NCBI GenBank assembly: GCA_030062745.1
Contig: CP099846.1
Span: forward strand, 26,743,201 to 26,807,200
DNA from: Capitulum mitella
Lineage: Eukaryota; Arthropoda; Thecostraca; Pollicipedomorpha; Pollicipedidae
Reading direction: 5' to 3'
DNA: 64,000 bases
In this document: positions 21,809-35,052 of the stretch, piece after piece
Position numbering within the stretch: position 1 is the stretch's first letter
Layout of the letters: each line of letters starts with the position of its first letter
The notes under the pieces: generated by a model
The model's input: the letters and a program-made list of their open reading frames with translations, nothing else
Database searches by the model: none
What the model was told of the DNA's origin: nothing
Position numbers and translations under genes: made by a program

Positions 21809-24467
21809 TAGTATGCCACAATTTGGATGAATGATATTTACAAATACTGCTTGCAAAACGCCGAACCAATTTTCGCCGTCTTCAGTTTCCTCCCATTTTA
21901 TTCGGTAGTTCCAATCAGTTTTTATATGAGTTGAAAGTATGTGGTTAAGCTACGAAACTTGGACATCTATATACTATTCAAGGAAAGTCTGTCTGCTTGT
22001 TCTTCTGCTCGTTTTTCTCTCGGCAAAGGCTTTCTGCAGTCTTGTGTCCACACAGGTTCACGTGTCAGCACGTGGCGCGCACCGGTCAAAATGTCGCACA
22101 CACGATCGGTGTATCCGTTAGTACTCTTCTCGCTGCGGCCCGTCGTTGGCGCGTATTGCGCGCTTGAATGGGAATTTTCAACCTGTAACAATAGCATGTA
22201 AAACATGCAAAGTTTGCATGAATTCTTTTGATACTGGCTCAGAAATAGAACATTAATGGCCTCATGTCCAAAATGTATTGCTGAACAGTTTGAATGCACT
22301 TCAAGATTTCCAGAGGTTTTCAAATTAGTGCCACATGGCCGCGCAATTAGAGCATCCCTTTCTTGGTCACTTGGCAGAATGAGTTTATCCATATTACCCT
22401 GGTGAGTGCCAAAGGGACCTTTGAGGGAGAATTCGGAGGCGTGCGTTTAGAAATTGATGCTGTTCGACAATGACCAAGATTTGACGAATGGGAGGCTTTT
22501 GATAGAACAACCAAAAGCTCAAAATATGCACAGCGGGCGCTACTGGCTCTTGCGTGCTAGTGACGGTACGAAAAGAGGTAAGACGGTGTAGGGCATGAAG
22601 ATATGAGGTAACTAATGACGTCTGAAGCAAGGCCTCTGCATACTAGCATGAGCGCATTTGGGAGGGTAAGGAGAACATGTACCACACTTTCTTTGAATGA
22701 AATTGTGGTTGCCTTAGAAGTGGGTGAAACAGCAAGATAGAAATGCAGCATTACCCATGAGCGTCCAACTCCAAACCATTGCAATCTGAGTCATTTTCGT
22801 TACAAAAAAGGAAAGACCGAGACAAATACAGTATATCAATGGCACCGACAGATCTTCCTCTGAACTCCATACAACAGCCATTAGCGGGACAGCCATGCCT
22901 GGCCTTATGTAACATTCTTTGGCATTCTTCGCTCTTTGAATTGTTCTTTTGTTGGTAGTCCGTTTCAACTCAAAACGCAGCAAAACCTTTTGGTTACTGG
23001 TGCACATTGTTTCTGGGAAGCTTTCCATTTTGATTCGGGTCTGCATTGGCATTTCAGTCTAGACGTCCCTAAATAAAAATCAAAGACCGTGAAAAGACAG
23101 ACGGCAAGCCTGGCCCATTTAACATGTCCTGTAGCTATAACAGTAGCCCTGCATTGAACGAACGTGACTTGCTGGGTGGCCAAGTGCCGTAACTTCATCC
23201 GTTTTCGCTGCAGAACTTGTCAAAAGACATTCACGAAGACGAATACGACGTCTTCGCGTGCCACCCTCCGAAATGCCTGGTTAACCTCTAGGGGTTCGTG
23301 CTAAGATGCAATGTGCTCCTTTCATGGCTAAAAAAAGAAATGTGGTGGTGACCAGGAACACACATGCGCTTAAATCTTAACAAAATAACGTTATACTGGC
23401 AGAATTGCCCGAGTGATGGCTTCTCCGCTCGGCCGGTTGCCGGTTACCGAGGTGACAGAGCTGGAGCCAACGGGCACCGGGTGGCGTCACGCCAGCTCAG
23501 ATGACTTCTGGTCAAGTCAGGCGTCCATTGCAGACACAGCCGTCGGTGCCCGGAGCTAGCGATCAATACGATGAAACGCCTGGCACCAGCCCGACGCTGA
23601 CTGATTTCGAAGGAGCTACCAGTGATGCTTAAGCGTGCTCACGTCACATGCAGTCGAACCCTTCGCTAGTGTTTCTGAATTCTGCATTCGTTTAGTACTC
23701 TTAATTACATTTGCATTTTATATTTTACATTACAATTCACATTTATTTAATGCTCCTAATAGTCTTGTTTAATACTCTATCTAATACTTTAAATTTAGTT
23801 AATACTTATCACGCATAACAGTTTATTTCCGGTTACATTTGATTTGCGATCGTCAAGTGTTCACGTCTTCACATCGATCCTTCTTTCCTTTGCACTTCAG
23901 TCTCCTTGCGCCAATGCTCAGAAGACCGCACCACCATCTCGGCTCATGGGTGGCCTGCTGAAAACAGTTGCGGAGAGTTCTCTTCAGCGGTGACTCGGAA
24001 GGGACAGGGTAGGGGGTAACTATGTCCATGGGCGCACCCGAGGTCTTTTAAGAGAAGGGATCAGAGCTGGATGAACGGCGTAGATAAAATGAGCAATAAA
24101 GCCGCGCGGCTTCTGATCGTGGGGGTGGGGGAGAGGGCGGAAGGAACAGTTTTGTTTAAGGTTCTGTTTAAGCCAAGGGTGCCAGATGAGGTTTTGAAAG
24201 AAACCACTGCTGGGTTGTAAGTCACAACAGAAGACACAGAAGCAGTATGCTGCCCCATGTGAAGGGCGTCCAGTGCTTTGCTCTATGGCTTTATGGTTCG
24301 TGTAGTGTTTAGTCCAGTAAAGAGGAAAGTGCCTTCTTTGGGGCGGGAGCGCCTATGACGGGAAAATTTATTTTCATTTCGGCTAAGTGCCTTTGACGCT
24401 GGTAGCGTCTCACACGGGAAAGGGGTCCCTTCAACTGGCACAGGGCGCCTTCGATACTTCAAACACC
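21809..24467. other. No gene recognised
   Basis: Several frames of 70-140 codons occur (for example 21967-22392 and 22714-23052, both minus), but none shows a domain, and codon-like conservation cannot be tested because no second copy exists in the window. 23680-23830 is AT-rich. Confidence 0.35.
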
Positions 24468-25895
24468 TTAATCCGCGCCCGACTAACAGTCGGCGCCGTC
24501 CACGCCCGACGGGGAGTTGAACGCTAGGTAAAGGTCTAGGTAAAGGCACCAGCGGACGGGTAAAAGTCCGCATATGCCGATACACGCCTAATTTCTCTGA
24601 TTTGCTTAATGCATACGCCGAAAGTTAGGTTAAACATACGGCGATTTTCGCGCCACTGCACGGCGGGTGCCGTTGCCGAACGCGGTATGAAATGAACGGG
24701 AACTAATTTTAGTGCTTCTTTATTTTCGCAACATAATACTTTCCAAGTGATGTTTCTTGACCCTAGTGGTTCTTGTGATGGTTTCTGATTCTTGAATGCT
24801 GAAAAAACACTAATTATCAATCTACACAACTGGCCGAGCTTTATTCGCGAGAGCCTGTTAATTTCCAAAACATGCATTTTTTAAACTTATTGAACTTCTT
24901 GGCATTATTCTCAACTGTGCGAGTTTGTTCTGGATTTTGTTACCCGTTCTGAGCAGCGTTGGGAACCTAGTTTTCTTCCTGGTGTCGGAGTACAAATTCT
25001 CTTTTGGAGTATAAAGTGTCATGCGTTTATGTGAGAAACATGGACCAACTAGGTGCTCTGCAAGCATATGTGGTCAGCAGGGGTGGATCCAGTGGATCCG
25101 TTTGGGGGGGGGGGCAAATCAGCTTCCTGGGTCTACATGGTAGGTCACCAGAGTCGTTGACCGGGGGCGGGGGGAGGGGGGTGGAAGGCAGCTGGCCATG
25201 GTTTCGGAGTGTATTTCAGCGGCCGTGTATGAATGGTAAACCATCAACCGGGGGGGGGGGAAGATGCTGGGAAACTCTAAACCTGGTTGAGTAGGAATAC
25301 CCATGTCTTTTGGGGGAGGGGGCATTTTGCAGTACAAAATTTTTCTTGGAGTATAAATTTTGTGGTGTTCCTTGGTGCCAGAAAATGATAGTTTTCCAAC
25401 ATTGGTTCTGAGTCATTCAACGTCGATTTTGATGGCGGTGCATTTCGGCCATAACAGTGATTTGTGACCTTGCCTCAGGTCAATGGTTGGAGGTCATTGG
25501 TACTTTGCCCATTGACGGTATTTGGATGTCTGCATCACCCCGCACTAGAATTTTATTGAAAATTCCGCCAGTTCCCGAGAAAAAACGGCATGTCTTGAAA
25601 GTGGGCTTCACCTTAGGTCAATGGCCAGGAAATTTCCGATAAATCTGAGATAACGGATTTATTGCATTTGTCAAGGTCTGTAATCCCGGAAAGTTTGATT
25701 GCGGTATCATGTTCTCCGAAAAGATACAGGGCGGTAGACTTTTTTGGACGTTGGTCTACTTGACCTCACTAAGAAAATGACCAAGAAAATTGTACCGAAA
25801 GCTTCGGAGCGCTTCGTTCGTTTGTTCGCTCGCAGTCCTGGAAAAACCTTGGGAAGGGGTGGCGGTCAGTCCCCCGCCCAGCCGGGGGCGGAAAA
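24468..25895 (+). mobile_element. TTAA family P2 element, old copy with nested insert
   Basis: It begins TTAATCCGCGCCCGACTAAC, an aged version of the P2 terminus, and ends at a decayed GCCGGGGGCGGAAAA near 25895. The interior follows the P2 order seen at 61196-62427 but is diverged. The element is interrupted by a separate 451-bp insertion at 24954-25404. Confidence 0.7.
24946..25412. mobile_element. hAT-like MITE nested in P2
   Basis: GTTCTGAG repeats exactly at 24946-24953 and 25405-25412. The enclosed 451 bp starts CAGCGTTGGGAACCTAGTTT and its inverted end starts CAATGTTGGAAAACTATCA. P2 sequence continues on both sides when the insert and one duplicate are removed. A short motif AGTACAAATT-GGAGTATAAA recurs in direct orientation near both ends, and the middle is G-rich. 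No transposase is present. Confidence 0.8.
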
Positions 25896-25919
25896 GTGGG
25901 GCAGAGGATCTTCAGTTGA

Positions 25920-26330
25920 GAACAGCCGCCTTTGTCACTTTGTGGAGGTAGGGGCACCCTGGGCGGGAAGTGGCGTCCTCAGGTCCTCAGTTGGGCTGGG
26001 GCCCTTCGGAGGAGAGGCGTCGCCTTCAGTTGGGAAGGGTCTTCCTCTGGCGCCAGAAGCACGTTATGTAGGGCATGGGCACCGTCAGTGGGAAGGGGCG
26101 TCTCCAGTTGGGCGGGGGCACCTCTGGCGGTAAGGGAAACCTTCAGTGGGAGAGGTGCCTTTGATACCTGAGGCGCTCTCTGTGGCCGGGGGTGCCACTG
26201 GTAGGCCGTGGCAGGGGCGCCTTCATTTGGGTAGGACGCTCTCCGTGTGGCAGGGGCGTCTTCGCTGGAAGAGGTGCCAGGCCGACAGGCACTCTGCGCC
26301 ACACTGGGATGAAGTGACTCTGGGAGTCGA
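25920..26330 (+). repeat. Degenerate GC-rich minisatellite, period about 21 bp
   Basis: Variants of CAGTTGGGAAGGGGCGCCT-like units recur at roughly 20-23-base spacing. Long frames open on both strands are produced by the periodicity and are not genes. The style resembles the arrays at 54.1-56.1 kb. Confidence 0.6.
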
Positions 26331-27830
26331 GCAAGTACAACAGCATAGAATAATTAGCCCTCGCCGGACGAGAGAGATTTTCTCCCGCGCCGACGACCAG
26401 GGTGGGTGGTCTCCCTTGCCATGTGGACCCTAACTGGGCCAGCGGCACGGGACAAAAAGCAATCGATAGCTGTGCAAGGGTGCCGAATTTTGATGTTTTG
26501 TGGGGGCCCTAGCCCCGTGGTGATTTGGCCCCTCATTGCTGGTTTTGGCCCCCAATATTTTTCCCCGGTTTTAAGGGAAAATGGTCAGTTTTAACGAAAA
26601 CAACAGCCGCAGTAGATACGAGATAGACAGAAAGTAAAGAATAAAGCCTGAAATGATTTGTCTTTCTTTCTATCTTACATATGTATGCATATGGGATATA
26701 TTCATTTTTTATTTTGCAAATAATAACAAAAAACTTGTCAATTTCCATTGGCCAAAATAAAATGGGTTAAATCCGTTGAGAAACACGCATTTGAGGGAGG
26801 TTCCCGGACAGCAATCATTTCTGGGCCCATTCGGGCTATATTTGCACCCGTTTGGGCCGAACCGGGGCCCGAACGGGCAAACAACGCCAAAAGCAGCGGG
26901 AGGGGGCTCAGAAACGTTTCAACCTAGGCGAGAATCATTATCCAGTTCAGTAATGCTCGGGATCGCATTGGGCAACATTTGGGATACGACTGGGCAAAGT
27001 CTGAGACACGATCGAGCACGACGTCCAGGTCTGTGCAATCATGCGCCGTGGGACAGCTTTCATGGTGCAGTTGGGCTTGGACTTGGACTTGAGATACGAG
27101 AGGCACCTTAACGTGAGTTAAATCGGCATGGGCATGAAGTTGAGATAAGATGATAAACACCGTCTTGAGTCTTGAGCTTTCAGTCTTGAGTCAGAGGGTT
27201 CGGACCTGCTGGGCTCTGACAGTTGGGCTACGTTTGGCTGCGATCGGGCAAGGTCGTTCACCACGAACGGATGTGCGCATGCGCCGTCAGAAGAAAATAA
27301 GCAGAAATTATAGATGCGGGGGGGGGGGGGAAGAACCGCTCGCGGGTCCAGCGACCCCGTTCGGCGGATCCTTAGGTACCCATAAATTCTGATTTCTCCT
27401 CGGATTCGGGTCACTTCGTCTTAGATTCAGACCAGACGTGACAAGGAATGTGTGTGACAAAATTTCGGTAGTCATGGTCGACGGATCATTGGACTGTCCT
27501 CCTTTAGAGCATTTTTAGTTCGGAATCAGGCCTTATTAACTGACCAGATGTTTACACATTATACAGACGTGAGCAAAGAAATATCGCTTCATTTAACGGA
27601 AATGCTTTGGTCTGGTGCGCCGGAGGCGCGAAACGCGCTATGTAAACCATAATGTTGATCGCGTTTTTCCAGTATATGGCCTTTTGCGCCAACACTTCAT
27701 CTAGTTTCGTATGCCGGAAGGGCTGGGCTGTACTCCGCAAGCGAACGTTCCGAATGCCTTCATCGGACTCGCATGAATCTATGAAATTACGCAACGAAGG
27801 TATTTAGAACAGCAGGCGAGACGTTCTATT
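26331..27830. other. No gene recognised
   Basis: Contains a G run at 27318-27331 and scattered GGGGCCC motifs around 26490-26560, but no domain-bearing frame. Confidence 0.35.
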
Positions 27831-27832
27831 TC

Positions 27833-27860
27833 AGTGGCGTAGCACGGACTTTTTTGTGAT
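27833..27860 (+). mobile_element. Possible isolated hAT-type end
   Basis: CAGTGGCGTAGCACGGAC followed by a T run resembles a terminal sequence common in animal hAT elements. No matching second end or target duplication was found within the next kilobase, so this is tentative. Confidence 0.3.
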
Positions 27861-29825
27861 GCGTCTCAGAGAGCGAGGAGTCCCCAGCATTGATGGGCCC
27901 CTTGAAAACTACGGGGCCTCCATGGCTGGGACACTGGGGGTACGTGGGACTTCTTTTCCAGTGTCATTAACCGGCAACACCAAAAATAAAACACATGGGG
28001 ATCCATGTGTATGGTTTCTCGTGCGCACTGCGCGAGGTTTCGAACTGTTTCCTTTTTATCCTCTGGTACATCCCGCATCTCAGACTCTGAAAAATGCAGA
28101 AGTGAATTATACGCCTGACGCTACTCAAGTTACTTGTGTTTTATGGCGCTCGGACCAAATTTGATTACGTTGTCCAGGGGCTATATACCCTGTCCCTGGG
28201 CCTCACCCACAGGTAGGTATGTGGCAGTAGTACGTTACAACTGTCACCGATTGGCAAATGTGAAGCACTATGTCAATGTAGAAAATGCGCATGAGTAACG
28301 ACCAGGACAAAATTCCTTTATATTTGTTTTACCACATTTAGGCAATGCATCGGTTTCATCCCGTTTTTCAGTGCAAAAACAAAAATAATGAACATTTTGA
28401 GAATGAAGCCCTCTTATTTCGTACATCTTCCCAGACCGGGACGTACTCACTCCAAGCCCGATTTGTGGTGCGCAGTGTTGGCAGAGCTGCTGACTCCCTG
28501 CAGCGTGGTGATAGCTAGTGGAGTTGCAGGACACGACGGCGAGCGTACCGGCATTACGATGACATTTCTGGCGTGTTCGTATCATTCCACGGCAAGTTGC
28601 CGCGGATTTATGTTACCCATGTTAGGCGCAAGTTAGTTACCTATGGCCTATACCCATATACCCATATACCCATATACCTATAGTTAGTTAAGTTCCATGT
28701 TAGTTACCCATGGCAGGCGCAATGTTACCCTGATTAAGTTTCGAGGACTTGTCGTGCGGGTGCGACTGCAGTCAGACACAAGTGCCCTCCTCCCATCGAA
28801 AAATTTCCCTTACGCGCATCCATATCTGCACCTGTCTATAGAATTGTTCAGTAAATATTGTTATGTATTTGTGTTATTGGTTGAGAGCTTAGTTGGATGG
28901 GAACGGAGAATTTCCGAAGTTGGGATGATAAGGCCACTAGGGCCCATGGCTTAGGTTACGTCGCTGGGCTCCCCTCCCGACACGCCAACACCGTCTTATA
29001 GCAGGAGGACCTTTCCTGGCTGGCGGCTCTTTTGCAGAGGAGCATGCTTTCTGGTCCTCGCATATGCCCTTTGGTAGGTACATACCAGATGGCCCACTTA
29101 TCTTTCCTGGTCACTTACCTTTCTCGCTACCTGCCAGAGGGGTCTTTGCCTGGGGACTGGGGGCCCTTTATGGAGGAGTGGGTTTGTCTTTCCGAGCCAG
29201 GGGAAAATGTCAGGGATTCCTTCGTGTGCCACAGAAATTTACGGGGTCTTGGGCGCCCTAGGACATCCTTGACTACGCTGCTGGTTCAAGTACTTGTGCT
29301 CAGGGAGGCATACGGGTACCTACAGCCGTTCATGAAACCATCTTTTTCTGATCCTGTTATGGTCCAAAGTCTGTCTTTGCCTTGCTCTTGATCTGTTTCT
29401 GTCCCATCTCTGTCTAGACAGTTTTTTCATGTTTTGAGATCGCGAATTCAAAGGGTGCTCACACCCAGCGCCATCGAATAATTCAGTTTTCAGCTATAAA
29501 CAAAATGGACTGGTTTGGATCACGATCGGCAAAAATATGCAAAACATGACATGTAAACTGGTTATACGTTTTTACCTGAATGAGCCTCCGTTATTTTTTA
29601 CGATCAGTTATTTTTACAAACGTACACAGAATTGATCAAGGAACTTAGCAGCGCAGCGGTATGGGCAAAGGCAGTTTAAAATTGCGTAATTCCACAACCA
29701 GTGCCTACTTCAAGATTCGGTTGCCAAAAACTTGTACGTGGCACGCGAGCGTTTTGTCTTATTCGTGCGATATTATGGCTCGATTTACGCAATAAATCAC
29801 AGCTATCACCACGTAATTATTGACT
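27861..29825. other. No gene recognised; small microsatellite
   Basis: CCCATATA units repeat at 28647-28680. Frames up to 119 codons (29032-29391) lack domains. Confidence 0.4.
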
Positions 29826-30582
29826 TGTCCTTTCTGGTACCTGGATCCACCTAAGAGCACTTGCAATGTGTGCATAATATGGCATGTGACAAATGGAAAT
29901 GCTTTCTTGAGAAGGGTAATCTCACCAGATTTAGAATATACGATGAAAACTTCACATTTTCCCCCAAATTTCCCCTTTGATGTGCCTCGGTAACGCCTAT
30001 GACTGTATTATTTCAAAACGTGATGCGCTTATGGTCCCAAAATGCGAATCAGAAGGACGAAACAAAATGATATTCACAATATGTTTCAGTATGATAACTA
30101 ATTATCAATGGTTCATAACTAATGATCAACCATGTACTTATTTCACTTTTTCTGGCAACCGGATCCGTCTATGGGCATTTGCCATATGTATATAATATGG
30201 CATGTGACACATAAGGAAATGTTTCCCAAACACAGATAAGTTCGTCAGACTGAAAATATTTGGTGGAGTGAATAAATATTTGCCAAAAACGTGTACCACC
30301 TTTACGTGCTCCTGATACGCCTATGATTTTTGCAAGGAAAATAACAAGAACAAAAAATTGTCCTTAAATGCAACCAGAAGGCTCGTAAAAGTAAATTTCC
30401 ATTTCCACCCTCTTTTGATCCCCCATCCTCCTTTTCAAAATTTTCGACACTTTTTTTCGAAACGTAGTTCTCACTACCGGAAAACGGCTATCCCCGTTTT
30501 CGCTATGAGATCGGACCAGTAGTTTTCGAGACCGCGGGGGGTTAAAATCTGCTTTTCCCCCTACGGCACGAAATAGGATTAA
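29826..30582 (+). repeat. Repeat F with internal tandem duplication and TTAA end
   Basis: Two internal units (about 29835-30000 and 30145-30325) share GGATCC, then ATAATATGGCATGTGACA, then GGAAATG, and end at ACGCCTATGA. The second half is duplicated at 40490-40937. The right end CCCCTACGGCACGAAATAGGATTAA is a diverged relative of the P1 end, so F is probably a third TTAA-type family. Confidence 0.6.
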
Positions 30583-30652
30583 GACGAACGTACTTTTGCA
30601 TTTGCATGCATGTGAGGTACGTGCATTTGCGCTTGCATTCGTTTGCGCTTAC

Positions 30653-31876
30653 TTAACCCGCCCCTGACTGGGAGGGGGGGGGACAGTTGACCGTCCCCCT
30701 GAGGTTTTTCTAGCATTGCGTGAGAAGAAACAAACAGAGCGCCATGAAACTTCGTGTACCTTTTACTTCATCATGTTTACACCTCGTGTCAAAGTTTTGA
30801 TCCCAGGTCAAGTTAGGTGTCTGACCTAGGTCAGGACAAACGGACCTATGTCCGAAAAGGTTTAGCGCCCTGTAACTTTTTGCAAAACAAGATATCACAA
30901 TAATACTTCCAGGGATTGGTCATCTTCATAGATGCAACAAGTCTGCTATCTCAGATTTTTCGGAATTTTCCGGGTCATTGACCTAAGGTCAAGCTCATTT
31001 TTAAGACATGTCGTCGTTTTTTCGGAAATTGACGGAATATTTCATAACATTTTGAGTGTGGAGTGAAGCAGACATCTAGTTACCGTCATTGGACAAAGTA
31101 TCAATGACTTCCAGCCATTGACCTGAGGTCAAGTCACGAATAACTGTAGTGAGTCAAAATGTACCGCCGTAAAATCAGCGATGAATTACTCAGAATGAAT
31201 GGAAATGGCAGAACTGGCTTGCACAGACGTAAGTAATACCAGGAACCTCGAAAAGTTCCAAAAATCGCATATTTTGGAAATAAACGGCCTCTCGCGAATG
31301 AAGCTTTGCCAATTGTGTAGTTTGGCAACTAATGAATTTTCCAGAATTTAAGCATGAGAAACCATCACAAGAACCACTTAGATCAATAAAATTTACATGC
31401 ATAGGCTTATGTCGCGGTAATAAAGGTACGCTAAAATTATTTCCCGTTAATTCATTCCTGTTTACGGCTGCGTCGCCCGCCGACAATTGACGTGAAAATT
31501 GGCGTGTGTTTAACTCAACGTTTCGGCGTATATATTGAACAAATCTGAGAAATTAGACGTGTATCGGCATCTGCGGACCTTTACTTGTGCGTTCATGCCT
31601 TTACCTGTGCGTTATTAGTCACAGCCCTTGAGATTCAGGCCGTTTCTCGCTATCATACAGTCGGCTATGAGAAGACATATAGGGGACGTACATTGCTTAC
31701 ATATCATCTAAAACTAAAAATGAGACCAGTTTCGAGCTCTACTCGTCACAAGCTTTCCAACGGTGTCCTTATTTTTTATCGTTCGACCAACCGTTCATGA
31801 CTTAGAGGGAGCGGTCAACCGCCCCTCCCCCCAGTCGGGCGTGATCGTCGCCGACCGACGTTCGTGCGCGGGTAAA
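30653..31876 (-). mobile_element. TTAA family P2 element inside copy L
   Basis: The left end TTAACCCGCCCCTGACTGGG begins at 30653. The right end CGTGCGCGGG-TAAA at 31864-31876 has a mutated TTAA. The insertion site is the same as that of the P2 element at 61196-62427 in copy R, so it predates the duplication. It is non-coding and contains TGACCT/AGGTCA clusters at 30788-30838 and 31120-31132. Confidence 0.85.
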
Positions 31877-32557
31877 TCTGCGTACGTACATCTGCCTTAC
31901 ATACATTATTCATACGTATATTTGCTTTACATACATCATCAACACGTACATGTACTTTTGTACATGTGTCCGGTTACCGGACCCGTACTGGAGCTGCGCG
32001 GACGTCGGGGCCCGGACCACGCTGTGCCCCCATCATGGCCAACGCCTCTGGCGCCGTGCGGGGTGTCCCGTGATGCCACCGAGAAAGCCAGAGTGAGTCC
32101 ACGAGTCCTGGTGCGCTCGCTCGCCTGCTGTTCCTTGCACCGACAGGCCGTGGCAGACTGGCTCGTCCCAGCACGCCTGTTTCATAATTTCATTCATTTC
32201 ATTTCACACAGACTGATTTTATAGCTCTTGGTTTCATTCGCAGTATTGCTTGCCGATTTGTTCGAGGTGAGCACAAAGGTCAATCCAGGCTCCGAAACGT
32301 AAGCTAAGCACGAGTCCAGGATTTGGGCCGAAGGGGCGCGGTCCGGAAAAAAGTGGTATCCTCTTGAAACCGATATTTACTGTTATGCTTATTTTTTCAG
32401 ATAACCCGACGTTTTTCGTGCAGTTGTTTCTCCCGCACAGTCTGATATTTTATTTGAAACTGATTTTCTCCGAACAATAGCACAATAACAGAAAGCAGCG
32501 CCGCAAAATGCAGGCGTCCCGAACTCTCTAGACCCGTGTCAGCTGTTATCGGTGCCA
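31877..32557. repeat. TACGT tract and segment B of unit L
   Basis: 31877-31965 is rich in TACGTA/TACATAC units. Segment B (31966-32557) recurs at 44032-44640 and 60602-61086. All three copies keep, in the orientation read here, a pyrimidine tract ending in AG (near 32375-32400) that resembles a splice acceptor. Short frames are similar between copies but broken differently, so no gene is claimed. Confidence 0.55.
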
Positions 32558-33785
32558 TTAACCGTCTTCCTGGCGGGGGGGAGCTGAATCGGCCCCCTCA
32601 GGATTTTTGCTTGCCCATTCCAGGCTTTTTGACGCAGCTTCACGAAACTTAGTCAATTTTCCTAGCTATTCTTTCGACGTACTGTGACAAAATTTCGGAA
32701 TTCTTTTTTGCTCAGGGGCGGAGCCATGCAACGTTTTTGGGACCCACCTCAGGCCATTTTTTGCCCTGTTGAGGGCAAAAGGAAAATGACTGTGAAAAGC
32801 AGCTTTTTTAAGATAAAACTTAAAACTATATATGGATTTATAGGTAAATAGTTGGGCAATATGCAAATACAACTTTGTTCATCTGAGGTCACTTCACAAG
32901 GTAAAGTCAAGGCCAAAAGTCAGAATTTGGTGTCATAGCAAAAATTTTAGACCTGTTTCTTCAAATGGCAAATCCGAAATATAGGTAACGTACGAGGGTG
33001 CCCTCTACTTGTGTATCAAGTTTCAGGTTGATGTCAGGTCGGGTCACGGGGTTATGACTTAAAATGTCAGTGCGCGTAGCCTATATCACAATAGCTGTAA
33101 ACTGGAATTTTTGAAATAGAATAAATTGAAATGACTGGAAACGTTCACAGATTACATTTATGCACACGATATTATTCCAAGTGACTCCAAGGTCACTGGA
33201 GATCATTTAAGGTCAAAGTTCACAAGTTGATCTGAAGACAATGTGGCCATGATAGTTCCCCTTTTTGATGTCCCTGGCACCGCCTATGTTGACATCATAC
33301 AAACATTGTAATACGATTTGTACTTGTTTAGCGTAACATGACTAGCAGAAGTCAAAAAATGCTTTTTTTTTTTTGTTCATTCAGTTGTTGGAAAACTAGT
33401 CCTCCTATTTTTAAAACCCTGTGAAGGGCTATGAATTAACTCAAAATTTCAGATGTGTCACCAGCAGCAAAAGTCCTATTCACAATCTCTGAATTTCATC
33501 GAAATCGGTCCAAAAGCAACGGAGCTATAAGAAGTCCAAAAGTACCTAAGAGCTAAGAGCTTAAGAGCTATAGTAGTAGTTTTGACGTTTTTGTCCCCCG
33601 GTATCCACCCCTTTCAGAGTTTTGAAAGCTTCTGTTTATGAATGTGTAGATTACATCATGACAAATAGATTGCCGTTTGTTGCAATGAAATCGAATGTGT
33701 AGTTCTCGAGATCTCACGGAGGTCGAAATCTGCCCCCCCTGCCGGGAATTGCCCATACTGTCTAGCCCTCTGAAAATAGGGTTAA
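32558..33785 (+). mobile_element. TTAA family P1 element inside copy L
   Basis: TTAA is at 32558-32561 and 33782-33785. The right terminus reads AATAGGGTTAA; the left terminus TTAACCGTCTTCCTGGC has drifted. Copy M has no element at the corresponding position (44028-44031), so the insertion is precisely delimited. It carries AGGTCAAAGTTCA near 33210, a direct repeat of half-sites spaced by one base. Confidence 0.88.
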
Positions 33786-35052
33786 GCTGTCAGGCATTTA
33801 CGATTCAAAATGCAGCGCACTGTGCGACACCGCCTGATGCATTCAGTACATTCGTGTGGCACCACCCGGCGGGAACCGACGTCCTGACGGTTCCCACCGT
33901 GACGGTACCTCCTCTATCCTCAAATACAAACACATCTCACTGGCGCTTGTGAGTTCCTTCAGTCCTACTGCACGATCCGCAGCCGCAGGGCAACACGAAA
34001 GAAGATCAGAGATCTAGGTCAAAGCGATGAGTGAGAACATCAAGGTCCTGGAGAATTTATTTCAATGTATTGTTCACAGTTGCAATGCAATATTGGGTGT
34101 ACATAACAAACGTTTATTGGTGCGTTCAGTGCCGAAAATCGAAAGTCATTTGTGATCTGGAGTCCTCCGATTCCAGATCTACCGTGAATTTCCTATCGTA
34201 AAAGCCCCACAGAATGCAGCCCAGACAGGAAAGCGTTCCACGATGCGTTCAACAATGAAACGATAAAGCAGTCATCGAGTGAAAATCGTCACTTCAACGA
34301 GGCGTCGTGGTCAAGACGCCGTGCAAAGCATCCAGCGAAGACTAGTTGTTTGCCGTTGTTGTAGCGGAGAAATGTTGTAGCTTTGGGAAATCCGTCACGT
34401 TGCGTAGTCTTGCAGGGAAAGCCGTCCCCTCTTCGTCACGAAAAAGCTCCATTAATATAATGACAAACATTCAGCGTTCATATTGGCGCTGATCACTGGC
34501 TCCGGTCCGCTCCGGTGTTCGTATGTTCGGATGGTGCTTGGATGGCAGACACGTTTGTTCACCTTATGATACATGATGCACCATGAAAGGGACATAGACG
34601 CGCTGGACGTCACCACAATCAGTTCATTCTCCATTTACCAAGCGTTATAGAAGACAAACATTATTATTTGCCTGCTTTGTGATGTCGAACAGTTGAACAA
34701 TACTCCACAACCGAATCGAATGTGGGAGAATTGCATGGCCTATGATGTAAGTCAGCATGATAAAAAGCTGTCTTTTTTCACAAGTTATCCTTGTCACAAA
34801 CACAAATTACAGTCGGTGTGTAACTGTGCGAAGGCTATACTAAACACCTCAGATACTGTATGCGGTTCTCTCCAAACGGAACAGTGGCTATCCATGTAGA
34901 CATCGAGCAGTCATAGTTCGCGAATACCTCACAGAGTGCGTCTGAAATCGAATCCATTCTGACAATTTATAGCAACATTTACACGATGTACTCCAGTCCG
35001 TTATCAAAGATCAGCGCCAAGTGATGTTTGTTTTTTGCCGAATTGAACTGAT
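33786..35052. other. Downstream flank of lectin gene L, non-coding
   Basis: Conserved with 58040-59323 (copy R) and partly with 43135-44027 (copy M). It includes CGTTCATATTGGCGCTGATC near 34476-34495, which matches a motif upstream of the gene. A 68-codon frame at 34693-34899 is shared with copy R but decays in M, so it is not annotated as a gene. Confidence 0.5.
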
